DNA from: Rathayibacter iranicus NCPPB 2253 = VKM Ac-1602
GTDB lineage: Bacteria; Actinomycetota; Actinomycetes; Actinomycetales; Microbacteriaceae
Direction: 5' to 3'
Assembly: GCF_003149025.1 (NCBI RefSeq)
Contig: NZ_QGDV01000013.1
Span: 1-64,000 of the forward strand
DNA: 64,000 nucleotides
In this document: positions 1 through 8,116 of the stretch, one piece after another
Layout: each line of letters starts with the position of its first letter
Position numbering within the stretch: the stretch's first letter is position 1
The notes under the pieces: model-generated
Seen by the model: the letters and a program-made list of their open reading frames with translations, nothing else
Databases searched by the model: none
Told to the model about the DNA's origin: nothing
Made by a program: the position numbers and the translations under genes

Positions 1-173
1 AGATCATACGAACGACAGGGGGCACACGATCATGCCGAGCCCAGCAGGCCACCCACCAGAACCACTTCCCAGCGGGCATGAACAAAGTAACGGGGCTTCT
101 GCGCTCCCCTCCGTCGCAGGACGACGTCGCATCCGCACGTCGCATCCGCACACTCACTGGGAAGGACACCCTC

Positions 174-389
174 GTGAACGCCACAACCGGAGCGACCGCG
201 CTCCCCCGCCCGCGCCTCATGCGGCACGTCGACAGCCTCGCGCTGAGCCTCGGCATGGCACTGGTGCGGTGGAGTCGTCGGCACCACCGCCGCCCCCTCA
301 CTGCCGCGGAAGTGACGGCGCTGCGACGCGAGCGCACGGAGCTTCGCGACCGCGAGCAGCACCGACGTCTGCAGGGTCTGCGGCGCTGA
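174..389 (+). CDS. small basic hypothetical protein
   Basis: A 71-residue, arginine-rich product with a predicted helical, highly charged C-terminal half (RRERTELRDREQHRR). I chose the GTG at 174 because a GGAAGGA ribosome-binding sequence lies about 9 bases upstream. An upstream ATG at 78 is in frame but has no such site. No family is recognised. It stands alone before the iron-regulated operon, and no function can be inferred. It may be a conserved small Microbacteriaceae protein or a chance ORF. Confidence 0.45.
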   Translation: MNATTGATALPRPRLMRHVDSLALSLGMALVRWSRRHHRRPLTAAEVTALRRERTELRDREQHRRLQGLRR

Positions 390-456
390 GGGTGAGTGGA
401 GGGGCGTGCGGATGCCCGCAGAACGAAGCCGATCCACAGTGGCCCCCGGTGAGCGG

Positions 457-475
457 TTAGGTTAGGGTAACCTTC
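457..475 (+). promoter_or_regulatory. DtxR/IdeR iron box
   Basis: The 19 bases read TTAGGTTAGGGTAACCTTC. They match the DtxR/IdeR consensus TTAGGTTAGSCTAACCTAA at 16 of 19 positions. The site lies 46 bases upstream of the siderophore-binding lipoprotein start, where a bound repressor would block transcription. Inference: the whole importer operon is repressed when iron is plentiful. Confidence 0.85.
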
Positions 476-520
476 GTTACTCCTGACGCTCCTGCCCCGA
501 CAACCCTGTGAAGGATCGCC

Positions 521-1564
521 GTGCCCGCCACCCGCACTCCCCTCCGCCTGACCGCCATCGCCTCGCTCGGGCTCGCCGCGCTGCTGCTCAGCGGCTGCTC
601 GGCCGACGCCGGCGCCGCGGGCACCTCCGAGAGCACCGCCGCCTCCGCGAGCGAAGGCTTTCCCGTCACCGTCGACCACGCGTTCGGCAGCACCACCGTC
701 CAGTCGGCGGAGCGTGTCGTCGCGACGAGCTGGACGAACCAGGACGTCGCGCTCGCGCTGGGCGTCACTCCCGTCGGCTTCACCCGCGCCTCTTACGGCG
801 ACGAGGACGGCGACGGCCTGCTGGCCTGGACCAAGAAGGCCCTCGACGCGGCCGGAGCCGAGACTCCGAGCCTCTTCGACGAGACCGACGGCGTGCCCTT
901 CGAGTCGATCTCGGACCTCACCCCCGACGTGATCCTCTCGGCCTACTCCGGCATCACCCGGCAGGACTACGACACGCTCAGCCAGATCGCACCCACCGTC
1001 GCGTACCCGGGCCTGCCCTGGGCCACCACCTGGCAGGACTCGGCGAAGCTCGACGGAGCCGCGCTCGGGCTCGAGAAGGAGGCTGTCGCCAAGGTCGGCG
1101 AGGTCGAGAGCACGATCACCCAGACCCTCGCCTCCTACCCGCAACTCGCGGGCACGACCTTCATGTACGGCTGGTACGACCCGACCAACGCGAGCACCTT
1201 CACCTACTACACCCCGAACGACGCGCGAGTGAAGTTCGTCGAGGACCTCGGCCTCGACGTCGCCCCCAGCATCACCACGCTCTCGGGCGACTCCGAAGCG
1301 TTCAGCGGCACCGTCAGCGCCGAGAACGCCGACCAGCTCGACGCCGCCGTGCTCATCGTCTACGGCGACGACACAACCCTCGCCGCCCTGCAAGCCGACC
1401 CGCTGCTCTCCAAGATCCCGGCCGTCGCGCGCGGTTCGGTCTACGTGCTGAAGGACGGTTCCTCCGCCGCGATGGCCACCTCGTCGCCGAACCTGCTGAG
1501 CATCCCGTGGGTCCTCGACGAGTACACCGCGGGTCTGGCCGCGGCCGCCGACAAGGTGTCGTGA
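521..1564 (+). CDS. iron-siderophore substrate-binding lipoprotein
   Basis: Extracytoplasmic solute-binding protein of the FepB/FhuD (type III) class that captures ferric siderophore and passes it to the FecCD permeases encoded next. Residues 1-25 form a lipoprotein signal peptide with lipobox LSGC, so Cys26 would be acylated and anchored. The rest has the two-lobed FecB-family layout, with motifs such as SWTNQDVALALG and the SYPQLAGTTF region. The length of 347 residues is typical. GTG at 521 follows AAGGA (511-515). The stop overlaps the next GTG by four bases. The siderophore type cannot be read from the sequence. Confidence 0.9.
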   Translation: MPATRTPLRLTAIASLGLAALLLSGCSADAGAAGTSESTAASASEGFPVTVDHAFGSTTVQSAERVVATSWTNQDVALALGVTPVGFTRASYGDEDGDGLLAWTKKALDAAGAETPSLFDETDGVPFESISDLTPDVILSAYSGITRQDYDTLSQIAPTVAYPGLPWATTWQDSAKLDGAALGLEKEAVAKVGEVESTITQTLASYPQLAGTTFMYGWYDPTNASTFTYYTPNDARVKFVEDLGLDVAPSITTLSGDSEAFSGTVSAENADQLDAAVLIVYGDDTTLAALQADPLLSKIPAVARGSVYVLKDGSSAAMATSSPNLLSIPWVLDEYTAGLAAAADKVS

Positions 1565-2622
1565 GCACCGGCTCCGCCTCTTCCCTCGGGCGCCCCGGAC
1601 ACGACAGTTCTCGCGGCCGGGGTGCTTCCGGGCGTGCCCGGCTCCGGATGCTCGCGCTGGCCGCGGCGCTCCTCGCCGTCGCGTCCGTGCTCTCCCTCGT
1701 CTACGGCTCCCGCGAAATCCCACTCGCCGAGATCTGGCCAGCGCCGACCGCCCCCGACTCCGCCTCGATCGTCGACGCGGCCGTGCAGGGCCGAGTGCCG
1801 CGGACGATCCTCGCCATTCTTGTCGGCGCCGCACTCGGGCTCGCGGGCGCCGTGATGCAGGGGCTGACCCGCAATCCGCTGGCCGACCCGGGCATTCTGG
1901 GCCTCAACTCCGGAGCCTCGCTCGCCGTGGTGCTTGGCATTGCGGGCGTCGGAGCGACGAACCTGCCGCAGTTCATCTGGCTCGCGTTCCTTGGCGCGGC
2001 AGCTGCGGGAGCCTTCGTCTACGCCGTGGCCTCGCTCGGGCGCGAGGGCGCGACTCCGCTCGCCCTCGCCCTGGCCGGAGCCGCCACCGCCGCGGCGCTC
2101 ACCTCGCTCATCAGCGCCGTCCTCCTCACCCAGGACACGACGCTCAACCGCTTTCGGTTCTGGCAGGTCGGCGGAGTGGGCGGGGCCGAGACGGCGAGCA
2201 TCATGCAGGTCCTCCCCTTTCTCGCGGTCGGCGCGGTGCTCGCGCTCTCGAGCGCCCGCGGACTCGACGCCCTGGCACTCGGCGACGATCTGGCGACGGG
2301 GCTCGGTCGCCGCGTGGGGCGCATCCGCCTGATCGGGGGCGTCGCCGCGGTGCTGCTCTGCGGAGCCGCGACCGCGATCGCCGGGCCGATCGGGTTCATC
2401 GGGCTGGTGGTGCCGCACCTCGCTCGCCGCGTCACCGGGCCCGCGCACGCCTGGCTGCTCCCCTCCTCCGCTCTGCTCGGCGCGCTGCTGCTGCTCGTTG
2501 CCGACGTGGTCGGGCGCGTCATTGCCCGGCCGAGTGACGTGGAGGTCGGGATCATTACGGCGCTGATCGGCGCGCCCGTGCTGATCGCGATCGTGCGGCG
2601 CTCGAAGGTTCGAGCGCTGTGA
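1561..2622 (+). CDS. FecCD-family siderophore permease, subunit 1
   Basis: Membrane subunit of the ferric-siderophore ABC importer, 353 residues, with about nine to ten hydrophobic segments. FecCD hallmarks are visible: RVPRTILAILVGAALGLAGA, MQGLTRNPLADPGILG and GPIGFIGLVVPHLAR, the last being the cytoplasmic loop that contacts the ATPase. The GTG at 1561 overlaps the upstream stop (GTGA), indicating translational coupling. The first ~30 residues are polar and Ser/Gly/Arg-rich, which is longer than many relatives but contains no better start. It pairs with the next permease as a heterodimer. Confidence 0.92.
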   Translation: MSTGSASSLGRPGHDSSRGRGASGRARLRMLALAAALLAVASVLSLVYGSREIPLAEIWPAPTAPDSASIVDAAVQGRVPRTILAILVGAALGLAGAVMQGLTRNPLADPGILGLNSGASLAVVLGIAGVGATNLPQFIWLAFLGAAAAGAFVYAVASLGREGATPLALALAGAATAAALTSLISAVLLTQDTTLNRFRFWQVGGVGGAETASIMQVLPFLAVGAVLALSSARGLDALALGDDLATGLGRRVGRIRLIGGVAAVLLCGAATAIAGPIGFIGLVVPHLARRVTGPAHAWLLPSSALLGALLLLVADVVGRVIARPSDVEVGIITALIGAPVLIAIVRRSKVRAL

Positions 2623-3683
2623 GCGTGGGCGTCGCGGCGGGAGTCGTCAGCGCGGGCATCGGGACGGGGCGCCGTCGCCGCCGACGCCGAACGCTGATCG
2701 GCTGCGGCGTGCTCGCCGCCCTGGCGCTCGCACTCGTCGTCGTGTCGCTCACGGTCGGCAGCACGGTGTATTCGGTGCCGCAGGTCGTCCGCGTGATCCT
2801 CGGCGAGACGGTTCCGGGCGCCTCCTTCACTGTCGGCACACTGCGGTTGCCGCGCACGATCACTGCCGTGCTGGTCGGCGCGGCGTTCGGGATGGGTGGG
2901 GTGATCTTCCAGACGATGCTGCGCAATGCTCTCGCCAGCCCCGACATCATCGGCGTCACGTCGGGGGCGAGCGCGGCGGCCGTCGTCGCCATCGCCTTCT
3001 TCGGGCTCTCGGGGGGCGCTGTCTCGGTGATCGCCGTCGCGGCCGGCCTTGCCACAGCGCTGCTCATCGCGGCTCTCGCCGAGGGCTCGGGAGTGATGGG
3101 GGCGCGACTCATTCTGATCGGCATCGGTGTCGCGGCGATGTTCCAAAGCGTCATCGCGTATGTGCAGACCCGCGCCGATTTTGAAGACGTGCAGGAGTCG
3201 CTGCGTTGGCTCACCGGCAGCCTCAATTCCGCCGCCTGGCCGGCCGTGCCTCCGCTCGCGCTGGCGATGCTCGTGCTGGTGCCGCTCGCGCTGCTGCTCG
3301 CGGGCCGACTCTCGGTGCTGCAACTAGGCGATGAATCGGCGACGGCACTCGGGCTCGACGTGCGCCGCAGCCGCCTGACGCTGCTCGCGGTCGGAGTGGG
3401 GCTCGTCGCCGTCGCGACCGCCGCCACGGGCCCGATTGCCTTCGTCGCCTTCGTCTCCGGGCCGATCGCGCGGCGTCTCCTGCCGAGCGCGCGCACCCTC
3501 CTCCTCCCCTCCGCCCTCGTCGGCGTGGTCGTCGTGCTCGCCGCCGACCTGCTCGCGCAGTACGTGGTGGGCGCGCTGTTCTCGGGCGCCCGCTTCCCGG
3601 TCGGAGTCGTCACCGGCGTGCTCGGCGCCCCCTTCTTGCTCTGGCTCCTCGCTCGCCGCACCCGCACCGGAGGCTCCCTGTGA
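2619..3683 (+). CDS. FecCD-family siderophore permease, subunit 2
   Basis: Second transmembrane subunit, 354 residues. It starts at a GTG overlapping the previous stop by four bases. An arginine-rich N-terminus (GTGRRRRRRR) precedes the first membrane helix, as expected for a positive-inside orientation. Family motifs are LRLPRTITAVLVGAAFGMGG, MLRNALASPDIIGVTSG and TGPIAFVAFVSGPIARRL. It partners the 1561-2622 product. Two non-identical FecCD subunits are the norm for actinobacterial siderophore systems. Confidence 0.92.
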   Translation: MSVGVAAGVVSAGIGTGRRRRRRRTLIGCGVLAALALALVVVSLTVGSTVYSVPQVVRVILGETVPGASFTVGTLRLPRTITAVLVGAAFGMGGVIFQTMLRNALASPDIIGVTSGASAAAVVAIAFFGLSGGAVSVIAVAAGLATALLIAALAEGSGVMGARLILIGIGVAAMFQSVIAYVQTRADFEDVQESLRWLTGSLNSAAWPAVPPLALAMLVLVPLALLLAGRLSVLQLGDESATALGLDVRRSRLTLLAVGVGLVAVATAATGPIAFVAFVSGPIARRLLPSARTLLLPSALVGVVVVLAADLLAQYVVGALFSGARFPVGVVTGVLGAPFLLWLLARRTRTGGSL

Positions 3684-4486
3684 CCGCACCGCACACCCTC
3701 AGCGCCGACGCGGTGACCCTCGCGTACGACGAGCGCGTGGTCATCGACGGGCTCTCGCTCACCGTGCCCACCGGCGCGATCAGCGTCATCGTCGGTGCGA
3801 ATGCGTGCGGCAAGTCGACGCTCCTGCGGGCGATGGCCCGGCTCATCACTCCGCGCTCCGGGAGCGTACTGCTCGACGGGCAGGCGATCCACCGGCTCCC
3901 GACGCGGCAGGTCGCGCAGCGGGTGGGGCTGCTGCCGCAGACGCCGATCGCACCGGAGGGGATCGCCGTCTCGGACCTCGTCGCGCGTGGCCGCTATCCG
4001 CACCGGGGGCTATTCAGGCGCGGCTCCGGCACCGATGACGATGCGATTGTTGTTGAGGAGGCGCTGCGCGACACAGGCACGCTCGAGCTCGCCGATCGCG
4101 CCGTGGACGAACTCTCGGGTGGGCAGCGGCAGCGGGTGTGGATCGCGATGGCGCTCGCACAGCGCACCGACGTGCTCCTGCTGGACGAGCCGACGACCTA
4201 CCTCGACGTGTCACACCAGGTCGAGGTGCTGGATCTGCTCACCGACCTCAACCGCTCGCGGGGCACCACGATCGTGATCGTCCTGCACGACCTGAACCTG
4301 GCGGCTCGCTACGCCGACCATCTCTTCGCCATCCGCTCGGGCGCCCTGTTTGCCTCCGGAACCCCTGCCGAGGTAGTCACCGCGGACACCGTGCGTGCCG
4401 TCTTCGGGATGGAGTCGCGCGTGATCGAGGACCCGGTGTCTCGGACGCCGCTGGTGCTGCCGATCGGCCGGCACCACTCGGGGTGA
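3680..4486 (+). CDS. siderophore ABC transporter ATPase (FepC/FecE type)
   Basis: Cytoplasmic ATPase energising the importer, 268 residues. Walker A is GANACGKST (39-47). The signature is LSGGQRQR and Walker B is LLLDEPTTYLD, followed by a switch His in IVLHDLNLAARYAD. The TYLD and HDLNLAA motifs are typical of iron-siderophore uptake ATPases. Start GTG 3680 overlaps the upstream stop. This is the last gene of the operon. No terminator hairpin with a clear U-run was found directly behind it. Confidence 0.93.
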   Translation: MTAPHTLSADAVTLAYDERVVIDGLSLTVPTGAISVIVGANACGKSTLLRAMARLITPRSGSVLLDGQAIHRLPTRQVAQRVGLLPQTPIAPEGIAVSDLVARGRYPHRGLFRRGSGTDDDAIVVEEALRDTGTLELADRAVDELSGGQRQRVWIAMALAQRTDVLLLDEPTTYLDVSHQVEVLDLLTDLNRSRGTTIVIVLHDLNLAARYADHLFAIRSGALFASGTPAEVVTADTVRAVFGMESRVIEDPVSRTPLVLPIGRHHSG

Positions 4487-4907
4487 GCCTCCCCCGCTGA
4501 GGGAACCCGGACAATGAAGACGCACAATGAAGAGTTGTGCACACGACGTGCACGCGCTGCGCAGGTCCTCGTGTCACGATCAACAACCGCACGGCATCGT
4601 GGGTTCAACTGATAGTGGCGACCCGTCCGGCACGGGCTGCTTGGGTTAGGTCTTAACTGGCCCAAACAACTACGGCGAGGATTTGCTCAAAATGACGCGA
4701 ATCCCATCCCTTTGATGACCGTGAACCCATTTCGGGAGTCCAGTGCAGAGTTTGTCTAGTGGCGGTTGATATTTCATTGTTCGAGGACAACACTCACTGC
4801 ACATAGCACCGCGTTATCCTGATGGTCTTGTTCTCACTTTATGTGTCAGAGTCCATCCTCGCCACACGACGCTCTGACTCTCCCAGGAGTTCGCAGGATT
4901 CAGTCAT
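4487..4907. other. intergenic, lower-GC spacer before the RiPP cluster
   Basis: About 420 bases with no convincing coding frame on either strand. Base composition drops visibly compared with the siderophore operon, marking the left edge of the RiPP cluster. A partial match to the iron box (GGGTTAGGTCTTAACTGG near 4643) lacks the symmetry of the 457-475 site and is not called. No integrase or tRNA was seen here. Confidence 0.5.
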
Positions 4908-4935
4908 CTGACAATCGTGACCGAGGTGCTAGTTT
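4908..4935 (+). promoter_or_regulatory. putative promoter of the RiPP precursor
   Basis: CTGACA (4908-4913) and TAGTTT (4930-4935) are separated by 16 bases and resemble sigma-70-type -35 and -10 boxes. Transcription would start near 4942, giving a leader of about 60 bases before the precursor ATG at 5002. Inferred from sequence only. Confidence 0.45.
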
Positions 4936-5001
4936 CATCAACGTCGTCCATTGAGGGGATCCGAATGGCGGGTCCGATCGGCGAAAATATGGAGAAATAA
5001 A

Positions 5002-5166
5002 ATGAGTAAAAACCTTGACGCTCTACTATCGTCCTACAGCACCTTCGTATCCCCCGAGGAATTCGCGGCTTCCGCTAGTTCGGAGGCGCCCGGCACCGTC
5101 TGGACCACCACGTTCCTGAGCCCGGCGACCCCGTCAGTCGCGACCACAGGTCTCTTCCTTTGTTGA
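5002..5166 (+). CDS. RiPP precursor peptide (class V lanthipeptide-like, C-terminal Cys)
   Basis: A 54-residue peptide. The ATG at 5002 follows GGAGA (4991-4995). An in-frame GTG/ATG further upstream has no ribosome site. The N-terminal half is leader-like and acidic (LDALLSSYSTFVSPEEFA). Residues 32-54 are rich in Thr/Ser (nine before the end) and finish TTGLFLC. The only Cys is the last residue. A LanD-like decarboxylase in the operon fits formation of an aminovinyl-(methyl)cysteine ring, most simply between Thr49 and Cys54. This is the same Thr-x4-Cys spacing as in thioviridamide. PATPSVA (41-47) recalls PATPTVA of the linaridin cypemycin. Cleavage may fall near Gly31/Thr32, which is a guess. 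Other Thr/Ser would end up as dehydro-residues. Small size, low GC and the following hairpin all fit a precursor gene. Confidence 0.85.
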   Translation: MSKNLDALLSSYSTFVSPEEFAASASSEAPGTVWTTTFLSPATPSVATTGLFLC

Positions 5167-5181
5167 GTCCTCGCCGGTGAA

Positions 5182-5222
5182 AAAGAGGCCGGGGGCATGA
5201 ACAACATGCTCCCGGCCTCTTT
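5182..5222 (+). terminator. hairpin terminator/attenuator after the precursor gene
   Basis: Arms at 5182-5199 and 5205-5222 pair over 18 bases (AAAGAGGCCGGGGGCATG with its complement, one G-U pair) around an AACAA loop. A weakly T-rich stretch (TTTCTAAATTTAT) follows. It sits 16 bases after the precursor stop and 29 before the first processing gene, so it probably terminates most transcripts and keeps precursor mRNA in excess over the enzymes. Confidence 0.8.
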
Positions 5223-5250
5223 CTAAATTTATCAGATCGAGGTGAGAAGA

Positions 5251-6414
5251 ATGGTGGCACACTTGTGGCTGGATTCCGAGAAATCGACATCAATAGCGGC
5301 GGCCAGCATCACCTACACGGCCGGTTTCGACTCCGACCCAGAGCCCTTTGCGGGTTTTGTTCACCTGTGTGAACACCTTCTTGGCGAGAGGCTCCACATT
5401 CCCGGGCGACACGGAGGCCAGTATGACGCGGGCGCATCTGGCGTCTTCCTCTCTGCGAAGACCTACGCCGATTCGACACAGTTCACGGTGATGTCGACTC
5501 CCGACCGGATCGACGAATCCCTCGCTGCGATTCTGGACGTTCACGCCGCCGATCCATCCAACACGGCCCTCGAACATGCATTGAGGATCGTTGAGCTGGA
5601 GGCGGAGGAATCTCGATTTCGACGAGCGGGACAACGGGAGCAATGGGTAGAGGTGCGCCACGCTCGTTCTTCGAGTTGGTCCCGCCGCCACGACGGATTC
5701 GGATACGACCTCGACGCCATCCGAACGCTAGAACTGTGGGAGATCACGATGTTGATGAGGCAGCGCTTCACGCCGGATAACCGATTCGTCGCGAAGAGCG
5801 ACGGGGAGTTCCGGCCTTGGCGACCACCGACCCCGTCTGTTCGTGGTGCGCCGATGCGCTGGCCATTTCCCATGGCGACGATGTTCAGTGCAGCGGGTTC
5901 AGCAGTGGTCGAGGTTGATGTGCCAGGTCTGTCCTGCGGGCTACCGAGCTACGTCGCTTGTCTCGTCGTCGCCGAATTGCTCCGGCGCACCCCGGAGCTG
6001 TCAGCTGTCGGTCGAAAGCATGACGTCGGAATCGGACATTTTGGCCCTTGGAATTCGAGAACGATCGACCAGCTTGTTCTCGCAATAGTAGGCATAGGTA
6101 ACGAATCCGAGGCTATCGACACCCTCACCTTCGCGATTCACGCCGTCGCGGGTCGACTAACTGCCGCCGGCATTCGAGAGGCTCTCGAGCGTGTCCGGGC
6201 CGACTACCTCGAGCGCGTGGAGACGCCCGTGCAACGCGTCGCTCTAGCGGGCCAACTGCTCGCGGCAGGCATACTCGAAGAAGGGGACTCGTTGAGCGGC
6301 GTGATGAAGCGTGTTCCCGCTCGTGCTTTGTCGACGGACGAAGTATTGACCGTCCTGGATCGGATTGCAGGCGCGATCGAGCTGAACCTGACCGACGCAC
6401 GGTCCGCCTCATGA
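5251..6414 (+). CDS. M16-family zinc peptidase subunit (catalytic, HxxEH)
   Basis: A 387-residue protein with the inverted zinc motif of M16 peptidases, HLCEH (residues 38-42), in the expected N-terminal place. Acidic candidates for the third zinc ligand lie about 75 residues later (VELEAEE, 114-120). Sequence similarity beyond this is low. ATG 5251 follows GAGGTGA. It is followed with a four-base ATGA overlap by a second M16-like protein that lacks the zinc motif, so the two probably form an M16B heterodimer. Inference: leader-peptide removal from the modified precursor. No signal peptide, so cytoplasmic. Confidence 0.75.
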   Translation: MVAHLWLDSEKSTSIAAASITYTAGFDSDPEPFAGFVHLCEHLLGERLHIPGRHGGQYDAGASGVFLSAKTYADSTQFTVMSTPDRIDESLAAILDVHAADPSNTALEHALRIVELEAEESRFRRAGQREQWVEVRHARSSSWSRRHDGFGYDLDAIRTLELWEITMLMRQRFTPDNRFVAKSDGEFRPWRPPTPSVRGAPMRWPFPMATMFSAAGSAVVEVDVPGLSCGLPSYVACLVVAELLRRTPELSAVGRKHDVGIGHFGPWNSRTIDQLVLAIVGIGNESEAIDTLTFAIHAVAGRLTAAGIREALERVRADYLERVETPVQRVALAGQLLAAGILEEGDSLSGVMKRVPARALSTDEVLTVLDRIAGAIELNLTDARSAS

Positions 6415-7562
6415 TCGCGGGAATCGCGGCGGGCGGATATGTGGCACTCGTGAAAACGACCGGTACCCTGCCAGAAGCCCGCATTTTCCTTCGCGCCGGA
6501 CCGGCTGTCACGAATTTTCGACGCGAGTGGGGAGCCCTCCTTGAGGCTCGTATCGGTGCGGTCGCTCCCGCGGCGACTCTTCGTCAGCAGACCGACCATC
6601 TCGTGGTCGGTATCCGAGAGCGGAGTCCATCAGAATGTGTTCTGGCTCTGGGGGCGATTCTCGCGACCCTTGTCGAGGTGCGAGCGCTTCCCATCGGATG
6701 CCTGCTCGACCTTGAAGCGGCACCTGCGGCCGGGCCGTTCGAGTTTCTCGCCGATCAGATCTGGGCAGAGAGGCCCGACTGGGCGGAGACAGCGTTTCCT
6801 CAGTTCTCGGCGGAAGACATCGATGTAGCCTCACCGATTGGCCTCAACGACCAGATTGTCGTGCTGACAAGCGGCCTCGCCGCAGCCACCCTCACGGCGG
6901 TGCTCGAATCGATACCGGTCGAGGGCATGGCGGACCGACAGGTCCCGCCGCATCGTCAGGACACACGCCCGTCGTCGCATCGGACAATGGCCGGTGGCAA
7001 CGCCCGACGGAGCGTCATGTTTGTGGCGTCCTGGACTCCCGCCCTCGGTGGGGAAACCGGCGTCGCTTACCTCGCGGCGAGCCAATATTTACTTGGCGGT
7101 GAGGGATCCCAGATATTCGATCAGCTTCGCGACCGTCATCGCCTTGTCTACTCGCTCTCGACTCAGCCATATCGTTCGCTTTCGGGCAATCTCAGCGTAG
7201 CGGATTTCTCGATCGAACTCGGCAGGGAGTCGGAAGCGCGAGACGTGGTCGCCTCTGTCTTGGCGGGAGCTTACGGGACCAACTATGCCGACGAAGCTAC
7301 TGCTGCTCTGGCGGGATTCAGTCGCTGGGTGCATTTCGGTCAAGGGCGAGGCTTCCTGCTCGACATGCTGACTCAGGTGATCACCAACGTTGACCGTCCT
7401 GTGGATCTCCTCGAAGACCCCTCGACCATACTTCGGCCCTCGTCGTCGGCGATCAGCGAGGCCATCGAACACCTTCGCGATGCGCCGAATTACATCCTGA
7501 GCGTCACTCCCGAATCCGTCCATACCCCCGAGCCCGTCCATACCGTCGAAAGAGCCTCCTGA
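6411..7562 (+). CDS. M16-like peptidase partner subunit (no zinc motif)
   Basis: A 383-residue partner of the preceding gene. No HxxEH is present. The stretch LLGGEGSQIFDQLRDRHRLVYSL (about 225-250) matches the M16 C-terminal region, where an Arg and a Tyr bind the substrate backbone. The complementary split (zinc site on one chain, Arg/Tyr on the other) is the known M16B two-subunit design. Starts at ATG 6411 overlapping the upstream stop. Its stop overlaps the next ATG by one base. Role inferred: second half of the leader peptidase. Confidence 0.7.
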   Translation: MIAGIAAGGYVALVKTTGTLPEARIFLRAGPAVTNFRREWGALLEARIGAVAPAATLRQQTDHLVVGIRERSPSECVLALGAILATLVEVRALPIGCLLDLEAAPAAGPFEFLADQIWAERPDWAETAFPQFSAEDIDVASPIGLNDQIVVLTSGLAAATLTAVLESIPVEGMADRQVPPHRQDTRPSSHRTMAGGNARRSVMFVASWTPALGGETGVAYLAASQYLLGGEGSQIFDQLRDRHRLVYSLSTQPYRSLSGNLSVADFSIELGRESEARDVVASVLAGAYGTNYADEATAALAGFSRWVHFGQGRGFLLDMLTQVITNVDRPVDLLEDPSTILRPSSSAISEAIEHLRDAPNYILSVTPESVHTPEPVHTVERAS

Positions 7563-8116
7563 TGAAGAAGATCCTCCTGGTGGTCAGCGGAGCCGCGTCT
7601 GCGATGTTCGCTCCGTTCCACATCAACTGGGCAACAGAGACAAGCCCTGGGATGGACGTGAAGGTTCTGCTCTCCCGGGCTGCTACGCGATTCGTGCAAC
7701 CAGCGGCGCTCGCTTTGGTAAGTCGTTCGGAAGTCCTCCTGGATGACTGGGAAGAATGGGATGCGAGCAGATCGACCCACGTCGAGCTCTCTCGGTGGGC
7801 AGATGCGGTCGTCGTTTGCCCCGCGTCTTTCAATTACGTCAACAGCTATACCTCTGGGCTGGCCGATCGACCCTCCCTGCTGATCCTCCAAATGACACAC
7901 GTACCGAAGGTGTTCGCGCCGTCGTTCCCTCCCGGGATCGAACCGGATCGCTGGCTAAATAAGCTAGCTCAGCTGCCGTCGACTCATTTCCTGAAGTTCG
8001 CCGATGCGCGGAGCGCGGGAACGGGACGGCACGAGGGCACCGCAAACCGCTCTTTTCTGGACGCGCTCCGCCTACTCAGCGACATCGAAGAAGAAAGGAT
8101 CAGTGATGCGGCCTGA
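7562..8116 (+). CDS. LanD-like peptidyl-cysteine decarboxylase (HFCD flavoprotein)
   Basis: A 184-residue flavoprotein of the homo-oligomeric flavin-containing Cys decarboxylase family (EpiD, CypD, TvaF, Dfp). The N-terminus KKILLVVSGAASA is the flavin-phosphate strand-loop. His73 (STHVELSRWAD) corresponds to the conserved active-site His. PASFNY (87-92) replaces PASANT but keeps the essential Asn91. Expected reaction: FMN-dependent oxidative decarboxylation of the precursor's C-terminal Cys to an aminoenethiol, which then adds to a dehydro-residue. The C-terminal Cys of the peptide at 5002-5166 is a direct match. It overlaps the next gene by 11 bases. Confidence 0.88.
   Translation: MKKILLVVSGAASAMFAPFHINWATETSPGMDVKVLLSRAATRFVQPAALALVSRSEVLLDDWEEWDASRSTHVELSRWADAVVVCPASFNYVNSYTSGLADRPSLLILQMTHVPKVFAPSFPPGIEPDRWLNKLAQLPSTHFLKFADARSAGTGRHEGTANRSFLDALRLLSDIEEERISDAA

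Noticed and set aside
508..1560. A 704-codon open frame that begins inside the lipoprotein gene and runs into the first permease
   Set aside because: Its first 351 codons are an arginine-rich shadow of the lipoprotein gene. The permease proper starts at GTG 1561.
4643..4665. Second iron box before the RiPP cluster
   Set aside because: The half-site TTAGG is present but the other half lacks symmetry and the position is far from any start.
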